Assembly: GCF_021699195.1 (NCBI RefSeq)
Contig: NZ_SSXE01000107.1
Coordinates: forward strand, 24,516-88,515
Direction of reading: 5' to 3'
Length of the DNA stretch: 64,000 nucleotides
From: Nonomuraea sp. MG754425
GTDB lineage: Bacteria; Actinomycetota; Actinomycetes; Streptosporangiales; Streptosporangiaceae
The position numbers and the translations under genes are program-made. Position 1 is the stretch's first letter, and every line of letters begins with the position of its first letter. The notes under the pieces are model-generated. The model was not told where the DNA came from, ran no database searches, and saw only the letters and a list, made by a program, of their open reading frames with translations. This document shows positions 23,606 to 30,239 of the stretch, one piece after another.

Positions 23606-24136
23606 ATGAGCGACAAGCCGAAACCCCCGTCGCAACCCGGCGACGACCCGAACGGCACGCACGACAGAGACGCGATCCACGGCCCGCTCCCCGACGACGA
23701 GGAGTTCACCCGCAGCGAGGCCGAGACGGAACAACTTCCCCCGCAGCACATCGAACCGCGGCCGAGTATCAACATCGACCTCCCGCCCGAACCCGACCAG
23801 CCGCACGCCGCCCCCGGCACCCACGCGGCCCCCACCGACGCCGCGCTGTTCGACCAGGACCCCGCCGAGGTGCAGGCCCGCTGGCGCGACCTGCAGTCCT
23901 GCTTCGTGGACGACCCCGGCCAGGCGGTGCAACGGGCCGACGGGCTGGTGGGCGAGGTCGTGGAGTCCCTCACCAGCACCCTGACCAGCCGGACGAGCGC
24001 ACTGCGCGACCGCTGGAAGAGCACCGACGCCGACACCGAACAACTCCGCCTGGCGCTGCGCGACTACCGCAACGTCCTGGAACAGCTCCTGGCCCTGTCC
24101 AGCGGGCCACCGCTCCAGAGCCAGGGAACGAGGTGA
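23606..24136 (+). CDS. Acidic protein sharing a C-terminal domain with its neighbour
   Basis: About 176 residues, soluble and acidic, with a disordered Pro/Asp/Glu-rich first half. The second half (VQARWRDLQSCFVDDPGQAVQRADGLVGEVVESL, then LRLALRDYRNVLEQLLAL) aligns by eye with the C-terminal half of the upstream membrane protein: WxxxQxxFVDxPGxAVxxAD and LRxAxxxYRxxxExLL. An in-frame GTG at 23597 overlaps the upstream stop. The ATG at 23606, 10 bases after AGGA, is preferred. Likely a duplicated domain that became soluble; function unknown. Confidence 0.75.
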   Translation: MSDKPKPPSQPGDDPNGTHDRDAIHGPLPDDEEFTRSEAETEQLPPQHIEPRPSINIDLPPEPDQPHAAPGTHAAPTDAALFDQDPAEVQARWRDLQSCFVDDPGQAVQRADGLVGEVVESLTSTLTSRTSALRDRWKSTDADTEQLRLALRDYRNVLEQLLALSSGPPLQSQGTR

Positions 24137-24142
24137 CCTGAC

Positions 24143-24343
24143 ATGCTCGCGATCATCGCGGCGATCGTCTTCGGGCTGGGCTTCCTGCTCGACCTGGTGA
24201 ACGCGCGGATCCCCGGCGGCTTCTCCGGCATGACGTTCGTGCTGCTGGGGCTGACCCTGCTGGCCCTGCACCAGGCAGGCGTCGGCACGGCCGGCCTGCG
24301 TTCGGGATTCGGCAAGTGGCGCGGCGGCCGAACTCGCCGCTGA
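24143..24343 (+). CDS. Small two-helix membrane protein
   Basis: A 66-residue protein with two hydrophobic segments (residues 2-18 and 28-45) and a basic tail ending RGGRTRR. The first helix ends in DLVNARIPGG, a pattern seen in small actinobacterial membrane proteins of unknown function. It follows the preceding gene by 6 bases and is convergent with the anti-sigma factor gene. Short but well positioned and with a coherent topology. Confidence 0.65.
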   Translation: MLAIIAAIVFGLGFLLDLVNARIPGGFSGMTFVLLGLTLLALHQAGVGTAGLRSGFGKWRGGRTRR

Positions 24344-24357
24344 GCCTCGTGCGGGAG

Positions 24358-24771
24358 CTACCCCTTACCGGGAAACCGCATGATCACCGTGCTGCCGCCG
24401 CTGCCGACGCGCAACGTCAGGTCGGAGGAGAGCAGCCGGGCCACCCACAGCCCCATGCCGCCCACCGCGCCCGGCATGGGGCCCGGTTTCCAGAGGCCCT
24501 CGTCGTGCACCTCGACGACCAGGTCCCCGCCGCTCACCCAGGTACGCAGGTGGGCGGAGGCGGCCCCGTGGGTGACGGCGTTGGTGGCCACCTCGTTGAC
24601 GGCGATGACGAAGTCGCCGACGACCTCTTCGGGCATGCCGGCGGCGCGGGCCTCGTCCTCGGCGAACTGCCGGACCCGTGGCAGGTCCGGCAGCCGGAAG
24701 CGCAGCGCCTTCACGGGCACGCCGGGTGGCGGGCTCGTGTGGCCCGACTGAGGCTCGACGTCCTCGTTCAC
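24358..24771 (-). CDS. Anti-sigma factor, RsbW-like serine protein kinase (HATPase_c_2)
   Basis: GHKL-fold switch protein of about 137 residues that binds its sigma factor and phosphorylates a STAS antagonist. The Bergerat motifs are present: N-box EVATNAVTHG, G1 DEGLWKPG and G2 GMGLWVARLL. GTG at 24771 is chosen; it lies 16 bases after the sigma stop and leaves a normal short N-terminal extension. It is cotranscribed with the sigma gene, the usual arrangement for partner switching in reverse order. The target is presumably the adjacent sigma factor. Confidence 0.9.
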   Translation of the reverse strand: MNEDVEPQSGHTSPPPGVPVKALRFRLPDLPRVRQFAEDEARAAGMPEEVVGDFVIAVNEVATNAVTHGAASAHLRTWVSGGDLVVEVHDEGLWKPGPMPGAVGGMGLWVARLLSSDLTLRVGSGGSTVIMRFPGKG

Positions 24772-24787
24772 CCGGCGACCGCCTTCG

Positions 24788-25558
24788 TCAGCCGACCAGC
24801 TCGGCGCGAAGCTGGTCGAGAACCTTGCGGAGAATGCGGGAAACATGCATCTGGGAGATCCCGAACTCGGCGGCGATCTCGGCCTGCGTCATGTTGCCGA
24901 AGAAACGCAGCAGCAGGATGTGCTTCTCGCGGGAGGGCAGCGCGTCGATGAGCGGTTTGACGGCTTCCCTGTCGACCATGGTGCTCAGCGTATCGTCGTC
25001 CTCCGGAATGACGTCGCCCAGCGAGGCCGCGTCGTCGTCGGTGCCGAGCGGCGCGTCGAGCGACAGCGTGCTGTAGGCGGCGGAGGCGTCGAGCGTGAGC
25101 AGGACGTCCTCCTCGCTGATGTTCATCTTCGCGGCCAGTTCGGCCACGGTCGGCGAGCGGCCGAGGTCCTGGCTGAGGTCGGCGACGAGCCGGTTGAGCT
25201 CCGAGCGGCGCTCCTGGTACAGGCGGGGCACCCGGATGGCCCAGGTGCGGTCGCGGAAGTGCCGCTTGACCTCGCCGGTCATCGTGACGACCGCGTAGCC
25301 CCTGAACGCGTGCCCGAGGGTCGGGTCGAAGCCGTTGACGGCTTTCATCAGCCCGACGTACGCGGCCTGGAGGAGATCCTCCAGGGGTTCGCCCCGGTAG
25401 CGGTAGCGCCGGGCGATCTCCATGGCCAGCGGCCGGTGCATCTCGACGATGCGCTCGCGCAGACGCTCCTTGAGGCTGTCGGGCGTTTCTTCCCTGACCA
25501 TCTCGGCCAGAAGTTCTTCGGCGGTCATCTCCTCGAGGACGTATTCCTGCACAGCCAT
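24788..25558 (-). CDS. RNA polymerase sigma factor, SigB/SigF/SigG subfamily
   Basis: Stress- or development-type group 3 sigma factor of 256 residues. Region 2 is seen in RRYRYRGEPLEDLLQAAYVGLMKAVNGFDPTLG then FRGYAVVTMTGEVKRHFRD. Region 3 contains DLGRSPTVAELAAKM. Region 4 is LPSREKHILLLRFFGNMTQAEIAAEFGISQMHVSRILRKVLDQLR. The N-terminal acidic extension is normal for SigB/F. It heads a two-gene operon with its anti-sigma kinase. The divergent STAS gene and nearby phosphatase-like gene complete a partner-switching module, suggesting response to osmotic, nutrient or developmental signals. Confidence 0.93.
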   Translation of the reverse strand: MAVQEYVLEEMTAEELLAEMVREETPDSLKERLRERIVEMHRPLAMEIARRYRYRGEPLEDLLQAAYVGLMKAVNGFDPTLGHAFRGYAVVTMTGEVKRHFRDRTWAIRVPRLYQERRSELNRLVADLSQDLGRSPTVAELAAKMNISEEDVLLTLDASAAYSTLSLDAPLGTDDDAASLGDVIPEDDDTLSTMVDREAVKPLIDALPSREKHILLLRFFGNMTQAEIAAEFGISQMHVSRILRKVLDQLRAELVG

Positions 25559-25728
25559 CGCTGCTCCTCATATGGATCGCAGGCGGCCCGCCGCAAAAGG
25601 AAAAAGCCCATGCAGAGGCACGCCTCGCTCTACTCTCGAGACCGAAGCCCTCTGCTGGACTTCGGCTCCAGTATCCCCCCTGCGGCCGGAAGTATTCCTC
25701 GATCGCGTGGTGACAGTAGGGTTGCCCC

Positions 25729-26091
25729 GTGACAATGCCGGAGAACGGCGAGGAGCCGATGGCGGCCCTCAGCCTGACGTCGTCGACCGTGGACGGGATC
25801 ACCGTGGTCAGGGTTCATGGCGTGCTCGACGCCACGACACGGGCGCAGTTCGCCGACTACCTGACCATGGCGGGCGCCGACCTGATCCTGGATCTGGCCG
25901 GGGTGACGTTCATGGATTCGCGTGCCCTCGGGCTGATCGTCCATCGCTGGCAGACGAGCACGACGGGGGGCGCCAGGTTCGCGCTGATCGGGGTGGAGTA
26001 CTCCAAGTCGAAGGTGATGTGGATCACCGGCCTGGCCCAGCGCCTGCCGCTCTACGACACCCTCGATGACGCGCTGGCGGCCATCGGCTGA
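25729..26091 (+). CDS. STAS-domain anti-sigma factor antagonist
   Basis: RsbV/SpoIIAA-like protein of 120 residues. In this family, dephosphorylated protein binds the anti-sigma kinase and frees the sigma factor. The phosphorylatable serine is Ser64 in TFMDSRALGL, preceded by the strand ILDLAGV. The GTG at 25729 has no ribosome site and follows a weak -10-like TAGGGT closely, so leaderless translation is possible; an ATG two codons on (25735) is an alternative. It is divergent from the sigma operon, with 170 bases between. Confidence 0.9.
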   Translation: MTMPENGEEPMAALSLTSSTVDGITVVRVHGVLDATTRAQFADYLTMAGADLILDLAGVTFMDSRALGLIVHRWQTSTTGGARFALIGVEYSKSKVMWITGLAQRLPLYDTLDDALAAIG

Positions 26092-26098
26092 CCGGCTT

Positions 26099-26827
26099 TC
26101 AGCGCTTCGACTTGCGCTGGTGCTCGTCGACCAGCGACCTGGCCAGGTCGGCCACCTTGACCTGATGGTGCTGCGAGATCCTGCGCAGTTCCTCGAAGGC
26201 GGCCTCGGCGGTGCAGTTGCTGGTCTGCATGATGATGCCCTTGGCCTGGTCGATCACCGAACGGCCGGCCAGGGCCTCCTGGAGCTGCGCGTGGTCGGTG
26301 CGCACCTCCTCGAACTCCCACATGTTCGTCATGGCCACGCCGACCTGCTCGGTCAGCATGTCGGCGAGCGAGCCCGCGCCCTGCGGGGAGAAGGCCCCGG
26401 GGCGTACCGAGTAGAGGCCGACGACGAGCAGCGCGGGCGGGGCCTCGATGGGCACGACGAGCACGGAGCGCACGCCCCAGCGGGTGGCCAGCGCGTCGTA
26501 GCGGGGCCAGCGGGTCTCCTTCAGCACGTCGGTGACCGTGGCCCGGCCGCCGCTCTGCCTGGCCTCGATGGACGGGCCCTCACCCAGTTCCCGTTCGCCC
26601 TCGACGAGCATGATGAGCTCGCTGTGGGACCCGGAGACGATGACACGGTGGTCACGCCAGTGTTCGGCCGAGGCTCCTGAGCAGTTGGGGACGCCTGTGG
26701 CCAGTGCCGTGGTCAGACCGCGCAACACGCTCTCCGTCGAGGTGTCCTCCCCCAGCCGGCCCAGGGCGGCGAGGTCACGAGCGAGTCCGGGGGTGATCAT
26801 CGCGGTCGATTCCATAGCAATAAGCAT
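26099..26827 (-). CDS. GAF-ANTAR protein
   Basis: Regulator of about 240 residues. A GAF-like sensory domain occupies residues 20-165 (VIVSGSHSELIMLVEGERELGEGPS, VRSVLVVPIEAPPALLVVGLYS). A C-terminal ANTAR RNA-binding domain covers 180-240 (LQEALAGRSVIDQAKGIIMQTSNCTAEAAFEELRRISQHHQVKVADLA), with the conserved Ala, Lys-Gly and Ala positions. ANTAR proteins bind paired hexaloop hairpins in mRNA leaders and prevent termination. ATGs at 26827 and 26815 are both usable. Convergent with the STAS gene and divergent from the PP2C gene, suggesting that it belongs to the same signalling cluster. Confidence 0.9.
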   Translation of the reverse strand: MLIAMESTAMITPGLARDLAALGRLGEDTSTESVLRGLTTALATGVPNCSGASAEHWRDHRVIVSGSHSELIMLVEGERELGEGPSIEARQSGGRATVTDVLKETRWPRYDALATRWGVRSVLVVPIEAPPALLVVGLYSVRPGAFSPQGAGSLADMLTEQVGVAMTNMWEFEEVRTDHAQLQEALAGRSVIDQAKGIIMQTSNCTAEAAFEELRRISQHHQVKVADLARSLVDEHQRKSKR

Positions 26828-26874
26828 CTACCCCTTATGGCTAGCATTATCCCGAGTGGCGTAGCGTTCAGACC

Positions 26875-28707
26875 ATGACCATGCCGGACCTCGAACACGC
26901 GCTTGACGCGCTGACCGGGCGCGTCGCCTCGCTGCGCGCGGCGAGGGCCGCCTATCCGTCCGACCTCGCACCCACGCTGGACGCCGCGCTCGCCGAGCTC
27001 GACACGGCCGCCGAGTTGCTGGCCGCGGCCCGCGAGGAACTGCGCAAGGCCCCCAAGCGGGCCCCCGGGCGCAAGGACGGTGGTCAGCGGGAGCTCAAGC
27101 TGCTGCGTCAGGTCTTCAGGGCCTTCCCGGTGCCGGTCATCGTGCTCGACGGCGGCGGCGTCGTCCGGCGGATCAACCCCGAGACCTCGCGCATGCTCGG
27201 CAGCCCCGACGGTTACCTGGTGGGCCGGTCGTTCCCGCTGCTGGTGGACGTGTCGCGGCGGGCCGCCTTCCGCTCGCACCTGACGTCGGTGCTGCAGACC
27301 GGGCAGCCGGCGGCGTTCGAGACCCGGCTGGCGCACCAGGGGCGCACGCACACCGTCCAGCTCGCGCTGACCAGGCTGACGATGCCGGGCGAGCCGCAGC
27401 AGATGGTGGCGGCGGTGGCGCTGCCGACCGAGGTGCAGCTCCCGGAGCCGGGCGCACGGCGGCCCGAGCAGTCCGACGGCGCGCTGCTGCTGGCCGCGGC
27501 CAGGCGGCAGGACCTGCTGACCCGGATGGGCCGGCTGCTGCTCGACGAGGAGGCGCTGCTGCGTCCCGTCGTGCTGCAGCGGGCGGCGCGGCTGCTGGCC
27601 TCCGAGTGGGCCGACTGGGTGCTGGCCGACATGGTGCGTGACGGAGTGCCGCGCCGCGCGGTCGTCGCGGCGCCCAAGAACCACCCTCTGGGCGGATTGG
27701 TCCGGCAGGTGGAGTCCGCGGAGCCCGCGGGCAGCCAACTCGTGCTGCAGGTGCTGGAGCGCGGCTCCGGCGTGGTGCTGGAGATGGTGGACGACGACGC
27801 CCTGCTCGGCTTCTGCGCCGACGGGCCGCTGCTGACCGCGATGGGCGCCGGATCGGTGCTGTGCGTGCCGATCGGCCACTCCGACGGCGCGCTGACGCTG
27901 GTGCGCGCGCACGACAGGCCCCCGTTCGCGCTGGCGGACCTGGCCGTCATGCAGGAAGTGGGGGTGCAGATGGGGCTGGCGGTACGCGCCCAGAGCAGCT
28001 TCCAGAGCCGCTCGCTGGCCGCGGACGCGCTGTCGGCCAGCGTCGCCCCGCGCAACCTGCCCGACGTGCCCGGCTTCGAGGCGGCGGCCGTCTACCACCC
28101 GGGGGCGTCGGTGGGCGCGGAGTTCTACGACGTGTTCCCGGTCTCGGGCGGCTGGGGCTTCGCGCTGGGCGGGGCCGCGGGCAAGGGCGAGGAGGCGGCC
28201 TCGGTCAGCGCCATGGTGCGCGGCGGGCTGCGCGTGCTCAGCGTCTGGGAATCCGACCCCGACCTGGTGATGCGCAAGGTGAACGAGGCCCTGACGACGC
28301 AGGGCACCGGCATGTTCGTGATGGCCGCGGCGGGGTTCGTGACCGGGCGGGAGATCCGGCTGTCCTCGGCCGGGCACCACCCGGCCGCGCTGCTCCAGCC
28401 CGACGGCGGGGTGCGCTTCGCCGCGGGCGGCGGCGTGCCGCTGGGCATCTCGCCGGAGGCCGAGACCAGGGTGGAGACGCTGACGATCGCCCCCGGGGAG
28501 ACGCTGCTGCTGTATTCGGAGGGGCTGATCTCCTCCAGGAACGAGCACGGCGAGCCGTACGGCGAGGAGCGGCTGGCCGACGCGCTCAGCCGGTGCGCCG
28601 GGCAGGCGCCGTCCACCGTGGTCAAGGCGGTGGAGGCGGACCGGCACGCGTTCTCGGGCGGACAGGTCTGGGACGAGATCGTGGTGTTCGCCTTGCGATG
28701 TGTCTGA
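26875..28707 (+). CDS. PAS/GAF-PP2C (SpoIIE/RsbU-type) protein with degenerate metal site
   Basis: A 610-residue signalling protein: N-terminal coiled coil (about 1-75), PAS-like domain (85-190), GAF-like domain (205-370) and SpoIIE/PP2C domain (385-610). It should dephosphorylate the STAS protein. However, the ligands that normally are Asp differ: GAEFYD has Glu416 where Asp is usual, GGAAGKG has Gly433 in place of the Asp of GDVxGKG, LYSEG has Glu549 for Asp, and the last motif is Asp600-Glu601 instead of Asp-Asp. Only Asp419 and Asp600 remain. Either metal use is altered or the protein is a ligand-binding pseudophosphatase. Confidence 0.88.
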   Translation: MTMPDLEHALDALTGRVASLRAARAAYPSDLAPTLDAALAELDTAAELLAAAREELRKAPKRAPGRKDGGQRELKLLRQVFRAFPVPVIVLDGGGVVRRINPETSRMLGSPDGYLVGRSFPLLVDVSRRAAFRSHLTSVLQTGQPAAFETRLAHQGRTHTVQLALTRLTMPGEPQQMVAAVALPTEVQLPEPGARRPEQSDGALLLAAARRQDLLTRMGRLLLDEEALLRPVVLQRAARLLASEWADWVLADMVRDGVPRRAVVAAPKNHPLGGLVRQVESAEPAGSQLVLQVLERGSGVVLEMVDDDALLGFCADGPLLTAMGAGSVLCVPIGHSDGALTLVRAHDRPPFALADLAVMQEVGVQMGLAVRAQSSFQSRSLAADALSASVAPRNLPDVPGFEAAAVYHPGASVGAEFYDVFPVSGGWGFALGGAAGKGEEAASVSAMVRGGLRVLSVWESDPDLVMRKVNEALTTQGTGMFVMAAAGFVTGREIRLSSAGHHPAALLQPDGGVRFAAGGGVPLGISPEAETRVETLTIAPGETLLLYSEGLISSRNEHGEPYGEERLADALSRCAGQAPSTVVKAVEADRHAFSGGQVWDEIVVFALRCV

Positions 28708-28715
28708 TCTGCATG

Positions 28716-28743
28716 GGTTTGCGAGCGCCGCAAACCTGGGTAT
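28716..28743 (+). promoter_or_regulatory. Sigma-B-type promoter overlapped by an inverted repeat
   Basis: GTTT at 28717-28720 and GGGTAT at 28738-28743, 17 bases apart, match the stress-sigma promoter pattern. GGTTTGCG (28716-28723) and CGCAAACC (28729-28736) form a perfect 8-bp dyad with a 5-base loop over the same stretch. It lies just after the PP2C stop and 74 bases before the glycosyltransferase ATG. It could also act as the PP2C terminator. Confidence 0.55.
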
Positions 28744-28816
28744 GGTCGAAATCGTAGAACGACGTGCCTAAGACGCAGGCACACCTTCAAGGCTTTCCAC
28801 GCTTCTGAGGTGTGCC

Positions 28817-29920
28817 ATGAATATCGCGATCGTCGCTTCCGCAAACGGCAACCAGCGTCACCGCATCCTGTCTGTCGCACGAGAGCTGGGCCGCGAGCAT
28901 CACGTCACCGTCTACTCCCGTCGTGACAACGCCGAGAGCAAGCCCAAGACGCGGGTGGCCCCGGGAGTCACGCTGGAGAGCATCGACGTGGGGCCGGCCA
29001 GGGAACTCGCCGGCGACGACGTGGCGCCGTACCTCAACGCGGTCGGCACCGAGCTGAGCAGGCGGTGGAACCAGGAGCGGCCCGACGTGATCCACGCGCA
29101 CTCGTGGACCGGCGGGCTGGTCGCCGTCGCGGGCGCGAAGGGGCTCGGTGTCCCCGTCACGCAGACGTTCCACACGGTCGACGCCACGCACATCGAGCTG
29201 GAGCGGGCGCTCGGCCGCCGGGCCGACGCGGTCATCGCGGGCTCGGGCGACGAGGAGTCGGCCCTGATCAGGCTCGGCGTGCCGCGCGGGAACATCGCCG
29301 TGGTGCCGTACGGCGTCGACACCGAGCGCTTCCAGCGCCGGGGCGCGATCGCCACGCGCGGCAGCAGCAAGCGCCTGCTGCACGTGGGGCCGCTCACCAT
29401 CGAGCGCGGCGCGCACACCATCGTCCGGGCGCTGCCGGGTCTCGGGGACGTCGAGCTGGTCATCGTCGGCGGGCCCGAGCCGGAGGACCTCGACCAGGAC
29501 CGGGACGCGCGCCGCCTGAGCGCGCTGGCGGAGCAGCTCGGGGTGGCCGACCGGGTGACGCTGCTCGGCCAGGTCAAGCGGGCCGCCGTGCCGAAGCTGA
29601 TGCGCAGCGCGGACGCCGTGGTCTCGGTGCCGCGCGAGGCCGTGACGGGCATCGTGGCGCTGGAGGCGATGGCCTGCGGCGTGCCGGTGATCGCCTCGTC
29701 CGTGGGCGCCCACCTCGACTCCGTCATCGACGGCGTCACCGGCCTGCTGGTGCCGCCGGACCGGCCCGCGCGCACCGCGCGGCTGGCCCGCGAACTGCTC
29801 TACGACCCGACCCTGCGCACCGCGCTGGGCTACGCGGGCGCGGACCGGGTGCGCTCGCGCTACTCGTGGGAGCGGGTGAGCCAGGAGCTCGTACGGGTCT
29901 ACGAGGCGGCCTGCGCCTGA
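28817..29920 (+). CDS. GT4 family glycosyltransferase
   Basis: GT-B fold glycosyltransferase of 367 residues. The N-domain starts MNIAIVASANGNQRHRILSVARELG, with IHAHSWTGG and QTFHTVDATH following. The C-domain has VVPYGVDTERFQ, HVGPLTIERGAHTIVRAL, and the donor-binding EAMACGVPVIASSVGAHLDSVIDGVTGLLVPP with its conserved Glu. The likely donor is a UDP- or GDP-sugar, the acceptor a lipid, mycothiol-type or polysaccharide intermediate. A stress-sigma-like promoter precedes it, so it may alter the cell envelope under stress. It is convergent with the immunity candidate of the RHS toxin. Confidence 0.9.
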   Translation: MNIAIVASANGNQRHRILSVARELGREHHVTVYSRRDNAESKPKTRVAPGVTLESIDVGPARELAGDDVAPYLNAVGTELSRRWNQERPDVIHAHSWTGGLVAVAGAKGLGVPVTQTFHTVDATHIELERALGRRADAVIAGSGDEESALIRLGVPRGNIAVVPYGVDTERFQRRGAIATRGSSKRLLHVGPLTIERGAHTIVRALPGLGDVELVIVGGPEPEDLDQDRDARRLSALAEQLGVADRVTLLGQVKRAAVPKLMRSADAVVSVPREAVTGIVALEAMACGVPVIASSVGAHLDSVIDGVTGLLVPPDRPARTARLARELLYDPTLRTALGYAGADRVRSRYSWERVSQELVRVYEAACA

Positions 29921-29921
29921 T

Positions 29922-30239
29922 CTAGCGCAGTTCTTCCCAGGCCGCCTGGAACAACCGGTCCTGCAGTTCCTGGAACCGGTCCTGCTCCGGCAGCACCCCT
30001 TGGGCGTTCTGCAGGATCAGGTCCTGGAAGCTGCCCATGCCGCCGTAGAGGCTGAGGATCGTGCGCACCGCATCCTGGAGCAGTTCGGGAGAGTCGCGGT
30101 CGCGGGCCTCCTCGACCATCCGGTCCAGGCGTCTCAGCCCTTCGGCATGGCCCGCGTGGGGTTCTCCGAGGCTTTCCAGCAGCTCGATCAGGGCGAGCAG
30201 CACGTTGCGCAGCCGGTCCTGTTCTAATGAAGCGGCCAT
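29922..30239 (-). CDS. Candidate immunity protein of the RHS toxin
   Basis: A 105-residue acidic, all-helical protein (LRNVLLALIELLESLGEPHAGHAEGLRRLDRMVEEARD, then YGGMGSFQDLILQNAQGV). Its ATG at 30239 overlaps the last 16 bases of the RHS gene in a different frame, so the two are translated together. In polymorphic toxin systems the small gene directly after the toxin tip encodes the neutralising protein. Size, charge and position fit; I cannot match it to a named immunity family. Similar helical proteins of unknown function follow RHS genes with this tip in other actinobacteria, as far as I recall. Confidence 0.7.
   Translation of the reverse strand: MAASLEQDRLRNVLLALIELLESLGEPHAGHAEGLRRLDRMVEEARDRDSPELLQDAVRTILSLYGGMGSFQDLILQNAQGVLPEQDRFQELQDRLFQAAWEELR

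Noticed and set aside
25642..25665. CCGAAG...CTTCGG hairpin in the sigma gene leader as a riboswitch
   Set aside because: Only a 6-bp stem with a 12-base loop and no known riboswitch core; too weak to annotate.
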